A stretch of 32,379 bases of DNA from an uncultured Alphaproteobacteria bacterium (lineage in GTDB: Bacteria; Pseudomonadota; Alphaproteobacteria; Rhizobiales; Beijerinckiaceae), in the NCBI GenBank assembly GCA_937871825.1, contig CALMOK010000223.1, positions 1-32,379 on the forward strand, in the 5' to 3' direction. Below the pieces are notes generated by a model. The model was not told the DNA's origin. It was given only the letters and a program-made list of their open reading frames with translations, and did not search any database. Below, in pieces: positions 25,644 through 32,379 of this stretch (positions within the stretch are counted from its first letter, which is position 1; each line of letters begins with the position of its first letter). A program made the position numbers and the translations under genes.

Positions 25644-26374
25644 GGCGCGATGGCCCAGCGAACGTTGACGGCGGCACCGAGCGCGATGGTTCCCGCCTGA
25701 ACCGGGATGGTGGCCACGCCTTTCTCGAAGCGCGCCATCGGCATGGGCGAAGGGGGCATGGCTTCGCCGACCGGCTGGATGTCGAGCACGGGGCCAAGCC
25801 GCAAGCCGAGCGCCGCGACGTAGATCTCGGCTTTTCGACGGGCGTCCCGCATGGCGTCGCCTCGCAGGCCGTCGAGGACATCGGCCCTGCGGCTCGACTC
25901 GTAGGTGAACGAATCGATCGTGTTGACCCCCTTGTCGACCAGATGGGACGCGACCGTGCCGGCCTTGTCGGCCGGCTTGACCCGAAGCAGGACGGTGGTG
26001 GAGGCGCGAAACATCGGAAGCTTGGGCCTTGCCGGTGGGACCACACCCTCGTTCGGGTTGACAGGCGCGAGGCCGATTCCCGTCGTCGTCACGTCGTTGT
26101 CGGCGATCCCCTCGGCCTTGATCTGCACGACGACGGACTGGGCCGCTTTGGCGACGGCGGCCATCGCCTCGCTCGCGGTCGGCCGCTCGACGGTGACGCC
26201 GACCGACAGGTTGACAGAGTCGGGGGCGACATCGGCCGAGGCCTCCCCCTGCACGGTGACGGAAGGCGGCGAGGCGGGTGGCTGCTGGGCGAGGGCCGGG
26301 ACGGCGACCAGCACCAAGGCGCAGCCCAACGCCGCCCGCGTCACCCTCACCGCCGGGAGCCGGGCCGTGGCCAT
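25640..26374 (-). CDS. SIMPL-domain (DUF541) periplasmic protein
   Basis: 244 residues. A signal peptide occupies about 1-30 (RAALGCALVLVAVPALA then QQ), so it is exported. The mature part starts PSVTVQGEASADVAPDSVNLSVGV, the hallmark of the SIMPL/DUF541 family (YggE/BP26 type), and contains the VVQIKAEGIADNDVTTTGIGLAP and DALRGDAMRDARRKAEIYVAALG-like helix segments. Brucella BP26 forms large channel-like oligomers; related proteins help with oxidative stress. The start at 26374 shares one base with the asd stop (TGATG), so translation is coupled to asd. The frame is open further upstream but that part only shadows asd. Confidence 0.85.
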   Translation of the reverse strand: MATARLPAVRVTRAALGCALVLVAVPALAQQPPASPPSVTVQGEASADVAPDSVNLSVGVTVERPTASEAMAAVAKAAQSVVVQIKAEGIADNDVTTTGIGLAPVNPNEGVVPPARPKLPMFRASTTVLLRVKPADKAGTVASHLVDKGVNTIDSFTYESSRRADVLDGLRGDAMRDARRKAEIYVAALGLRLGPVLDIQPVGEAMPPSPMPMARFEKGVATIPVQAGTIALGAAVNVRWAIAP

Positions 26375-27408
26375 CAGGCGGAGCGCCCCTTGGCCGTGAT
26401 CAGTTTGCGATTTACCAGCAGTTCGGCGATCTGCACCGCGTTGAGGGCCGCGCCCTTGCGCAGGTTGTCGGACACGCACCAGAGCGACAGGCCGTTTTCC
26501 ACCGTCGGGTCCTCGCGAACGCGCGAAATATAAGTGGCGTCCTCGCCCGCGGCTTCGTGCGGCGTCATGTAGCCGCCGGCCTCGTGCTTGTCGATCAGCA
26601 GGCAACCGGGCGCTTCGCGCAGGATGTCCTTGGCCTCCTCGGCCGTGATGGGCCGCTCGAACTCGATGTTGACGGCCTCCGAATGGCCGATGAACACCGG
26701 CACGCGCACGCAGGTGGCCGTCAACTTGATCTTGGGGTCGAGGATCTTCTTGGTTTCGACCACCATCTTCCACTCCTCCTTGGTGGAGCCATCCTCCATG
26801 AACACGTCGATCTGCGGGATCACGTTGAAGGCGATGCGCTTGGGGAACTTCCTGGTCTCCAAGGCGTCCGACACGAAGACGGCGCGGGTTTGGGCGAATA
26901 GTTCGTCCATCGCCTCCTTGCCGGCCCCCGACACCGATTGGTAGGTGGCAACCACCACGCGCCTGATCGTCGCCTTGTCGTGCAGGGGCTTCAGCGCCAC
27001 CACGAGTTGCGCGGTCGAACAGTTCGGGTTGGCGACGATGTTCAGCTTGGAAAAGCCCTTGATGGCGTCGGCGTTCACCTCCGGGACGATCAGCGGCACG
27101 TCGGCGTGCATCCGCCAGGCCGATGAATTGTCGATGACCACGCAGCCCTGTTGGCCGATCCGCTGCGCCCAGGCCTTGGCGGTCTCTCCGCCAGCCGACA
27201 TGAGGCAAATGTCGGTGTTGGAAAAGTCATGGTTGTCCAGCACCTTGCATTTCAGGACCTTGTCGCCGAACGAGACTTCCGTGTTCAGCGACCGGTTCGA
27301 CGCCAGCGCCACGACCTCGCTCACTGGAAAGGCGCGTTCGGCCAGGATGTCGAGGATCTCGCGTCCGACATTGCCGGTGGCACCCACCACCGCGACCCTA
27401 AAACTCAT
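26374..27408 (-). CDS. asd: Aspartate-semialdehyde dehydrogenase
   Basis: 344-residue NADP-dependent enzyme making aspartate 4-semialdehyde from aspartyl phosphate, the branch point to lysine/diaminopimelate, threonine, methionine and isoleucine. The dinucleotide loop GATGNVG is at residues 9-15, and the catalytic cysteine is Cys130 in NPNCSTAQL; SGAGKEAMDEL and HSEAVNIEFERP carry the substrate-binding and catalytic residues. Length and motifs match the Gram-negative type. It is followed by the coupled SIMPL gene. asd is essential in most Gram-negative bacteria because it feeds peptidoglycan. Confidence 0.97.
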   Translation of the reverse strand: MSFRVAVVGATGNVGREILDILAERAFPVSEVVALASNRSLNTEVSFGDKVLKCKVLDNHDFSNTDICLMSAGGETAKAWAQRIGQQGCVVIDNSSAWRMHADVPLIVPEVNADAIKGFSKLNIVANPNCSTAQLVVALKPLHDKATIRRVVVATYQSVSGAGKEAMDELFAQTRAVFVSDALETRKFPKRIAFNVIPQIDVFMEDGSTKEEWKMVVETKKILDPKIKLTATCVRVPVFIGHSEAVNIEFERPITAEEAKDILREAPGCLLIDKHEAGGYMTPHEAAGEDATYISRVREDPTVENGLSLWCVSDNLRKGAALNAVQIAELLVNRKLITAKGRSA

Positions 27409-27569
27409 GGTTCCATTCCTTCATGGCGGCCCGCCATGGCGGGCCGGCCCCGATCCATAGGCGACCGGCGTCCGGCAGGCAACGCCGTGGCCCTTCGGTT
27501 CGGGTGCGAGCGAACCCTTGATCAGGCGTCATCCATGATAGGCTGACGGCGAGCGGGGCGAAGCGAACG

Positions 27570-28052
27570 ATGAATGGAATGTCCGATTCGACCGAGGCGA
27601 CCATCCGGCCCATCTCGTTCATCAGGGATGAAATGCGCTTCGAAGTCGGCGTGCTTCACGACAGGATCAACGCGCTGATCAGCGCCGAGGCCTTTCTCCT
27701 GATCTCGTTCACCATGAGTTTGGCCTATGCGAACGGGCGCTGGAGCGACAAGTTCTTCTTTATCGCCCCCATGCTGTCGGTGATCGGCTTCGCCCTGGCG
27801 GTTCTGGCCTGGCCGGGCGTGAACACCGGCTACAAGATCATCGTGGAATGGAACATCGTGCTGGTGCGGGCCCTCAACGAGGCCCACGCGGCGTCCGATC
27901 TCGTTTGGCGCCCCTCCGTTTTCGCCTATGGCGACCATCGCACCCAATCCGACCACCGCGCCGGCCTGCTGTTCGCCCGGTCCGTGCCCCTCGTTTTCGC
28001 GTTCGCCTGGATGATCCTGGCCGCCATCGTGCTCGTGGCCCCATGGCGATAG
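27570..28052 (+). CDS. Small multi-pass membrane protein, unknown
   Basis: 160 residues with three hydrophobic segments: about 36-53 (LISAEAFLLISFTMSLAY), 63-81 (FFIAPMLSVIGFALAVLAW) and 135-157 (SVPLVFAFAWMILAAIVLVAP). The N-terminal 30 residues are hydrophilic, with RDEMRFEVGVLHDRINALISAE forming a helix leading into the first membrane segment. An alternative ATG at 27579 would remove three residues. No family with known function is recognised, though the RxxxExxVLHDRINALISAEAF-like start recalls small membrane proteins of effector or sensor type. A hairpin follows at 28093-28111. Confidence 0.6.
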   Translation: MNGMSDSTEATIRPISFIRDEMRFEVGVLHDRINALISAEAFLLISFTMSLAYANGRWSDKFFFIAPMLSVIGFALAVLAWPGVNTGYKIIVEWNIVLVRALNEAHAASDLVWRPSVFAYGDHRTQSDHRAGLLFARSVPLVFAFAWMILAAIVLVAPWR

Positions 28053-28092
28053 CGGCGGCACGCGGACGCAACCTCGGGTTCCGGACGGCTGA

Positions 28093-28111
28093 ATTGGCCG
28101 CCCCGGCCAAT
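28093..28111. terminator. Hairpin after the small membrane protein
   Basis: ATTGGCC (28093-28099) and GGCCAAT (28105-28111) form a perfect 7-bp stem around a five-base GC loop, 41 bases after the stop codon. No T-run follows. Confidence 0.4.
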
Positions 28112-28155
28112 CTGAGCTAGGTCCTGCCGACTCCGCTCAACAACAAGGCCCGCCG

Positions 28156-28965
28156 TTGCGCCTCACCGTCACGACCTGGAACATCAATTCGATCCGGATC
28201 CGGCTTCCCCTCATCCGGCAATTCCTGGCGACCTGCCGGCCCGACATCCTGTGCCTGCAGGAGATCAAGTGCCGGGACGCCGAGTTCCCGTGGAACGAGG
28301 TGCGCGGCCTGGGCTTCGAGCACGTCGAGATCAGCGGCCAGAAGGGCTACCATGGTGTCGCGGTGCTGTCGCGCCTGCCCCTCGCCACCGTCGAGAAAGG
28401 CGCGTTCTGCCGGCACGGCCACGCCCGACACATCGCGGTGACGCTTGGGGCCGATGCCGGGACGGCGGCGGGCGTCACGATCCATAATTTCTACGTGCCG
28501 GCCGGCGGCGACGTGCCGGACCCGGCCCTCAATCCAAAATTCGAGCACAAGCTGCATTTCATGGATTGCATGATGGCCGGGCCAACCAGGCTGCGAGCCA
28601 CGCGCGCCGTGCTGGTCGGCGACCTCAACGTCGCGCCGCTTGAAACCGATGTTTGGAGCCACAAGGCGCTGTTGTCGGTGGTCAGCCACACGCCGGTCGA
28701 GGTCGACCTGTTCGGGCGCGTGCAGGCCGCCGGCCCATGGGTGGACGCCATGCGGGAAAAGTTCGATCCCGCCGAGAAGCTGTTCACCTGGTGGAGCTAT
28801 CGGTCGCCCGATTGGGAAAGCGCCGACAAGGGACGTCGCCTCGACCATGTCTGGTTGAGCCCCGACCTTCGCGACAACCTCGAGGCGATCACCGTCCACA
28901 AGGAGGCGCGCGGGTGGGAAAAGCCCTCCGACCACGTTCCCGTCACGGCGGTGCTTCAGTTATGA
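28156..28965 (+). CDS. xthA: Exodeoxyribonuclease III
   Basis: 269-residue AP endonuclease/3'-phosphodiesterase of base-excision repair, starting at TTG (28156) with AAGG eight bases before it. The exonuclease-endonuclease-phosphatase motifs are complete: Asn10 (TTWNINSIR), Glu36 (CLQEIKC), Tyr113 (NFYVPAGGD), Asp156 and Asn158 (GDLNVAP), Asp230 (RLDHVW) and the terminal Asp259-His260 pair (SDHVPV). It is followed by, and overlaps by 23 bases, the convergent cyclic-nucleotide-binding gene. The grouping with a cyclic-nucleotide protein, an OmpR-type regulator and an L,D-transpeptidase is familiar from Rhizobiales chromosomes. Confidence 0.95.
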   Translation: MRLTVTTWNINSIRIRLPLIRQFLATCRPDILCLQEIKCRDAEFPWNEVRGLGFEHVEISGQKGYHGVAVLSRLPLATVEKGAFCRHGHARHIAVTLGADAGTAAGVTIHNFYVPAGGDVPDPALNPKFEHKLHFMDCMMAGPTRLRATRAVLVGDLNVAPLETDVWSHKALLSVVSHTPVEVDLFGRVQAAGPWVDAMREKFDPAEKLFTWWSYRSPDWESADKGRRLDHVWLSPDLRDNLEAITVHKEARGWEKPSDHVPVTAVLQL

Positions 28966-29386
28966 AGCCGGCGAGGCGCTCGCCGAGATCGCGCGACAGG
29001 CTTCGTCGCAGGCGGTCGGCGCTTCCCGGAAACTCGGTGAGGACGCGGTAGAACAGGCGACGGGTGACCTTGAGCACCGTGGTGGGTTCGCGCGCGATGG
29101 CGGTGGTGGGGCGCGGCAGGGCCGAGATCAGCGCCCGTTCGCCAATCAACGCCCCCGGGCCGACGATCTGCCGGGCCGCGACCCCGTTGCGGGTCGGGTC
29201 GAGCGCGACCGAGCCCGCCAGAAGGACGAAACCGCCGTCCGCCATCTCGCCGCGCCGGAACAGCACGTCGCCGGTGCGGAAGGTTCTGTTTTCGCCCGAA
29301 AAAGCGATCAGGCTGAGGGCTTCGGCGTCGAGTTCGCCAAACAACGGAATGGCCTTCAGGCGCCGGATGTCCTGTTCAAGCGTCAC
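28943..29386 (-). CDS. Cyclic-nucleotide-binding domain protein
   Basis: 147 residues from a GTG at 29386 with GGAAGG about ten bases upstream; a longer frame to 29476 would overlap the regulator gene and adds unrelated sequence. It is one cNMP-binding jelly roll: RRLKAIPLFGELDAEALSLIAF, GDVLFRRGEMADGGFVLLAGSVAL, then the phosphate-binding cassette PGALIGERALISALPRPTTAIA. There is no helix-turn-helix, unlike Crp, so it is probably a stand-alone sensor or protein-binding module. It follows the OmpR-type regulator by 52 bases on the same strand and may work with it. Confidence 0.85.
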   Translation of the reverse strand: MTLEQDIRRLKAIPLFGELDAEALSLIAFSGENRTFRTGDVLFRRGEMADGGFVLLAGSVALDPTRNGVAARQIVGPGALIGERALISALPRPTTAIAREPTTVLKVTRRLFYRVLTEFPGSADRLRRSLSRDLGERLAGFITEAPP

Positions 29387-29438
29387 CGGGGCCCGCCTTC
29401 CGGGCGATCGTGGCAAGATGCGCAACGAGACACCCCGC

Positions 29439-30125
29439 TCATGGCACGAGGCGGTAGCCGCCCGCTTCCGTGACAAGGAGTTGCGCGTGGCCCGGGTCGA
29501 CCTCGATCTTCTGGCGCAGCCTGTAGATATGGGTTTCGAGCGTGTGGGTCGTCACGGTCGGGTTGTAACCCCAGACTTCCCGCAACAAGGTGTCGCGATC
29601 CACCACCTGCGGGCTGGCGCGGTAAAGGAAACGCAGGATCGCCGCCTCCTTCTCGGTCAGCCGCATGCGGTCGCCGTCCCCGTTGACGAGGTTCTTGGCC
29701 CCCGGGCTGAACGTGTAGGCGCCGATCTGGAACAGCGCGGCGTGGCTGTCCTCGTATTGTCGGAGGTGGGCCCTGATGCGCGCCAGCAGGACGGCGAAGC
29801 GGAACGGCTTGTTGACGTAGTCGTTGGCGCCCGAATCGAGGCCGAGGACCGCGTCCTCGTCGGTGGCGTGACCCGTGATCAGGATGACGGGGCTCCTGAA
29901 GCCGCGCCCCCGCATGATCTTGACCGCCTCGCGCCCATCCATGTCGGGCAGGCCGACATCCAGCACCACCACGTCGGGCACGTCCGTTTCGATCAGCCGA
30001 AGGGCGTCGGCGGCCGTCGCAGCCTCGCAGGGCTGGAAATCGTCGTCGAGCAGGAACTGTTCGACCAGCAACTCGCGAAGATCGTCGTCGTCGTCAACAA
30101 TCAGGATCTTGCGAGCCTGAGACAT
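29439..30125 (-). CDS. OmpR-family response regulator (CenR-like)
   Basis: 228 residues. The receiver has the acidic cluster 11-15 (IVDDDDDLR), phosphoacceptor Asp56 (VLDVGLPDMDG), Thr84 (ITGH) and Lys106 (NKPFR). The C-terminal winged helix (about 130-228) reads RLTEKEAAILRFLYRA, HTLETHIYRLRQKIE and LLVTEAGGYRLVP. This wording closely matches the envelope regulator called CenR in other Alphaproteobacteria, as I recall; the name is offered as likely, not proven. The ATG at 30125 is chosen because GAGGG lies eight bases upstream, rather than a start five codons earlier. Its cognate kinase is not in the window. It diverges from a YkuD-type transpeptidase gene. Confidence 0.88.
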   Translation of the reverse strand: MSQARKILIVDDDDDLRELLVEQFLLDDDFQPCEAATAADALRLIETDVPDVVVLDVGLPDMDGREAVKIMRGRGFRSPVILITGHATDEDAVLGLDSGANDYVNKPFRFAVLLARIRAHLRQYEDSHAALFQIGAYTFSPGAKNLVNGDGDRMRLTEKEAAILRFLYRASPQVVDRDTLLREVWGYNPTVTTHTLETHIYRLRQKIEVDPGHAQLLVTEAGGYRLVP

Positions 30126-30202
30126 CGGTGCAACCCTCAAACGCCCGCCGCCGACGCTCGTCGCACGGGTGATGACGCGGCGCGGAAGGTTTCGGCGTCA
30201 AA

Positions 30203-30847
30203 GTGCTTAATGTCGCGGCGCAACGCAAGTCGTTAAACCCGCCGTCAGGCGACAAGGGGGCCCTGTTGTTCACACCCTCGCACCACCGGGCCGGGCCGGA
30301 CCATCCAGGGTCGCGCCAGCCTTCGCGAGGCCTGTGCCGCCTTCGCGTGTTCGCCAAGCCGGGCCACAAGGCGCGCGGCATCCTGGTCGCCGGCCCGCTC
30401 GCCCTTCCCTGCGCCCTGGGGCCGGCGGGCATCGTCCGACGCAAGCGGGAAGGCGACGGGGGAACGCCCGCGGGCTGTTATCCGCTCCGTTCCTGCTTCT
30501 ACCGGGCCGATCGCGGGCCACAACCGCGCACACTGCTGCCGATCCGCGCCACGCGGCCCCTCGATGGCTGGTGCGACGACCCTGCAGAGGCCGCCTACAA
30601 CCGCCCGGTCCGCCTGCCTCATCGGGGCAGCTTCGAGCGCATGTGGCGGGACGACCGGCTGTACGACATCGGGATCGTGATCGGTTTCAACCACAGCCAC
30701 CCCCGCAAGCGGCAGGGCAGCGCGATCTTTCTTCACGTCATGGCCCCGGCCGGTACCCCGACGGCCGGTTGCGTCGCCCTTCGACCCGCCGACCTCAGGC
30801 GCTTGCTGCCCCGGCTTTCTGGGCGCTGCGTGATCGGGATCGGGTGA
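30203..30847 (+). CDS. L,D-transpeptidase-like (YkuD) protein
   Basis: Up to 214 residues. The YkuD core runs from about 45 to 212: LRVFAKPGHKARGILVAGPLALPCALG, REGDGGTPAGCYPLR, and the active-site stretch FLHVMAP...PTAGCVALRPADLRRLL, with the catalytic Cys and its His partner. Such enzymes form 3-3 crosslinks in peptidoglycan or attach proteins to it. The N-terminus has no signal peptide, and a TTG at 30266 with AAGGGGG before it may be the true start; either way export is unexplained. It diverges from the OmpR-type regulator, suggesting control by it, consistent with an envelope function. Confidence 0.82.
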   Translation: MLNVAAQRKSLNPPSGDKGALLFTPSHHRAGPDHPGSRQPSRGLCRLRVFAKPGHKARGILVAGPLALPCALGPAGIVRRKREGDGGTPAGCYPLRSCFYRADRGPQPRTLLPIRATRPLDGWCDDPAEAAYNRPVRLPHRGSFERMWRDDRLYDIGIVIGFNHSHPRKRQGSAIFLHVMAPAGTPTAGCVALRPADLRRLLPRLSGRCVIGIG

Positions 30848-30903
30848 GGCAAGCGATCGGCTGACTCCACCGTCGGGATTGCCGAAAGTTAATCCAGTGT
30901 CGG

Positions 30904-30928
30904 CGAACCGAGTAAATGGCGCGGCGTT
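30904..30928 (+). promoter_or_regulatory. Possible EcfG-type promoter before the BA14K gene
   Basis: CGAAC at 30904-30908, 16 bases, then CGTT at 30925-30928. This fits the alphaproteobacterial general-stress promoter (GGAAC and CGTT) with one mismatch in the -35 element. It would give a leader of roughly 55 bases before the TTG start. Confidence 0.33.
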
Positions 30929-30991
30929 AGCTGTTTAGTCAAGTTTTCGGTGAGTTGTTGCCGGAGGCTTCTTAAAAGGGAGTATAGTTCC

Positions 30992-31450
30992 TTGCGTCAA
31001 GTCATCAAACGCGGTGTGCCCGCAGTTGCCCTGGTGGCATCGATCCTTGCCTTCGCACCGGTCGCGCCGGCTTTCGCGGTTCCGATGGATGCATCGGTTG
31101 GTGCGGGATCGGATAACGTGATCCAGGCCCAATTCGGTGGTGGACGGCGCTTCCACGGTGGTGGCGGGTACCGTCGGGGCTATGTGGGGTACCGCCATCG
31201 CGGGTTTGGCGGAGCGGCGGTCGGTGCCGGGATCGCCGGGCTGGCGGCGGGGGCCATCATCGGTGGCGCCATCGCGAATTCCCAGCCGGCTTATGGGTAT
31301 CCGGTCGATGTCGATGAAGACGCCGCCCCGGTTTATGCCGACCCGGCGGGCGGCGACCAGACAGCCTACTGCCAAAGCCGGTTCAGGTCCTACGACGTCG
31401 AAAGCGGCACCTACCTGGGATTTGACGGATTGCGCCACCCCTGCCCTTGA
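30992..31450 (+). CDS. BA14K-family exported protein
   Basis: 152 residues from a TTG at 30992, chosen because AAAGGGAG (30975-30982) lies nine bases upstream and because it places a clean signal peptide at the start: RQVIKRGVPAVALVASILAFAPVAPAFA. The mature part is Gly/Arg/Tyr-rich with a glycine-zipper helix AAVGAGIAGLAAGAIIGGAIA (about 84-104), and ends in YCQSRFRSYDVESGTYLGFDG, the BA14K repeat first described for a Brucella immunogenic protein with lectin-like activity. It is followed by a strong terminator. An upstream ATG at 30950 would add 14 residues before the signal peptide and is less likely. Confidence 0.88.
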   Translation: MRQVIKRGVPAVALVASILAFAPVAPAFAVPMDASVGAGSDNVIQAQFGGGRRFHGGGGYRRGYVGYRHRGFGGAAVGAGIAGLAAGAIIGGAIANSQPAYGYPVDVDEDAAPVYADPAGGDQTAYCQSRFRSYDVESGTYLGFDGLRHPCP

Positions 31451-31464
31451 CATTGAATAAAACG

Positions 31465-31489
31465 CGACCGTTCCATCCGGGAACGGTCG
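31465..31489 (+). terminator. Terminator after the BA14K gene
   Basis: CGACCGTTCC (31465-31474) and GGAACGGTCG (31480-31489) form a perfect 10-bp stem with a five-base loop, 14 bases after the stop codon, followed by TTCCC. Confidence 0.75.
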
Positions 31490-31565
31490 TTCCCGGATTC
31501 AAGCCAAGGATAGAATGATACTCGGCTAGCTTTAGTGTCTCACTCATTCGATTTACGACGTGGAT

Positions 31566-32379
31566 TTACGCGTTGCTCCGAACGCGCTGTTCGATCCACT
31601 CATATGTCCGTTCCAAGCCCGTCGTCAGGGCTGCCGATGGAGCCCAGCCAAGCTTCTCGCGGATCAACACGTTGTCGGAGTTCCGGCCGCGAACTCCTGT
31701 GGGTCCCGGAATGTGCTTGGCGGTGAGTTTTTTGCCGCCGATGTCGCAAACCAAATCAACGAGCTGGTTGATGGTGACCATCTCGTCAGACCCGATATTG
31801 ACCGGACCTTCGAAACCCGAACGCGTCAGCCGGGTCGTCCCTTCCAGGCATTCGTCGATGTAAAGAAAGGAGCGCGTCTGCTTTCCGTCGCCCCAAACCT
31901 CGATTTCACCACCATCCTTCGCCATCGCCACCTTACGGCAAACGGCGGCAGGGGCCTTTTCCTTGCCGCCCTGCCATGTGCCTTCGGGTCCGAAAATGTT
32001 GTGAAAGCGAGCAACGCGGCATCGCATGCCATAGTTGCGGTTGAAGGCGAGATAGAGACGTTCGCTGAACAGTTTTTCCCAGCCATACTCGCTGTCCGGA
32101 TTAGCAGGGTAAGCTGAGTCCTCGCGACAGTTCGGATTGTTGGGATCCATCTGGTTATGTTCGGGATACATGCAGGCCGACGATGAATAGAACACCGTGC
32201 TGATCGTCCGCTTCCGCAACGCGTCGACCATGTTGAGGTTGATGAGCGCAGAATTGTGCATCACGTCCGCATCATGCTCGCCGGTGAAGATGTATCCAGC
32301 GCCTCCCATGTCGGCCGCGAGTTGGTAAACCTCATCAAAGCGTCGGTCCACGATGGCACGGCAAAAATCCGCATCGCGA
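31566..32379 (-). CDS. GDP-mannose 3,5-epimerase, N-terminus cut off by the window edge
   Basis: The frame is open from the right edge to the TAA at 31566 (270 codons); about the first 70-100 residues, including the Rossmann loop, lie outside. It is an extended SDR that closely follows the plant GDP-mannose 3,5-epimerase (GME): QLAADMGGAGYIF, SSSACMYPE (catalytic Cys), SEYGWEKLFSE (Tyr and Lys of YxxxK), RFHNIFGPEGTWQGGKEKAPAA (catalytic Lys), GDGKQTRSFLYIDEC, VNIGSDEMV and GPTGVRGRNSDN. The enzyme makes GDP-L-galactose and GDP-L-gulose. In bacteria this most likely feeds a surface polysaccharide; the unseen neighbours to the right would decide. Its GC content is lower than the housekeeping genes, consistent with a mobile polysaccharide cluster. 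Confidence 0.9.
   Translation of the reverse strand, partial: RDADFCRAIVDRRFDEVYQLAADMGGAGYIFTGEHDADVMHNSALINLNMVDALRKRTISTVFYSSSACMYPEHNQMDPNNPNCREDSAYPANPDSEYGWEKLFSERLYLAFNRNYGMRCRVARFHNIFGPEGTWQGGKEKAPAAVCRKVAMAKDGGEIEVWGDGKQTRSFLYIDECLEGTTRLTRSGFEGPVNIGSDEMVTINQLVDLVCDIGGKKLTAKHIPGPTGVRGRNSDNVLIREKLGWAPSAALTTGLERTYEWIEQRVRSNA

Noticed and set aside
26375-27208. Long extension of the SIMPL gene upstream across asd
   Set aside because: It shadows asd in another frame; the signal peptide right after the ATG at 26374 fixes the true start.

Overview
The window is GC-rich chromosomal DNA and almost certainly comes from an alphaproteobacterium of the order Hyphomicrobiales (Rhizobiales). Four things point there: the zapA / 6S RNA / fau block with a DUF4164-type gene in front, the coaE-dnaQ pair, a BA14K-family secreted protein, and an mmgR/suhB-type small RNA. 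A Beijerinckiaceae- or Methylobacteriaceae-like host fits the protein sequences, but the family cannot be fixed by reading alone. Most of the content is ordinary housekeeping. I found no CRISPR array, complete insertion sequence, phage or defence island.

Layout, left to right. 1-368 is an AT-richer intergenic edge holding a long extragenic palindrome. Then come a YghZ-type aldo/keto reductase (-), the disaggregase clpB (+), and a LysR regulator (-) divergent from a short-chain dehydrogenase (+). From 6209 to 11002 lies a minus-strand block that reads gap, pgk, fba, coaE, dnaQ in transcription order: three central-carbon enzymes followed by dephospho-CoA kinase and the Pol III proofreading subunit. 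From 11211 to 15151, on the plus strand, are a coiled-coil DUF4164-like protein, zapA, 6S RNA, fau, a YmdB-family phosphodiesterase, a GNAT-like protein and a small tail-anchored protein. leuA, tRNA-Lys(CTT) and a TadG-like von Willebrand protein follow. 19467-20821 holds four small uncharacterised genes with an mmgR/suhB-like sRNA on the opposite strand between them. Next are a mutarotase-fold protein, a carotenoid-oxygenase-family protein, a frameshifted receiver protein, a DUF1349 protein, an SRPBCC protein, asd with a SIMPL-domain gene, and a small membrane protein. xthA, a cyclic-nucleotide-binding protein, an OmpR-type response regulator and a YkuD-type L,D-transpeptidase form a compact group. 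A BA14K protein and a truncated GDP-mannose 3,5-epimerase close the window.

The most notable points are: (1) pgk is interrupted by a single in-frame TAG about 70 codons into an otherwise intact 395-codon gene; (2) two tandem 23-bp imperfect repeats, each a GGCGGC-N3-GCCGCC palindrome, sit directly upstream of the gap ribosome-binding site, and two more strong hairpins lie between gap and pgk; (3) a convincing mmgR/suhB-like sRNA with a canonical terminator; (4) a plant-like GDP-mannose 3,5-epimerase with its catalytic Cys and Lys retained; (5) a one-base frameshift in an otherwise intact receiver domain. Two independent single-base lesions in one window raise the possibility of sequence error, so both calls should be checked against reads before any biology is inferred.
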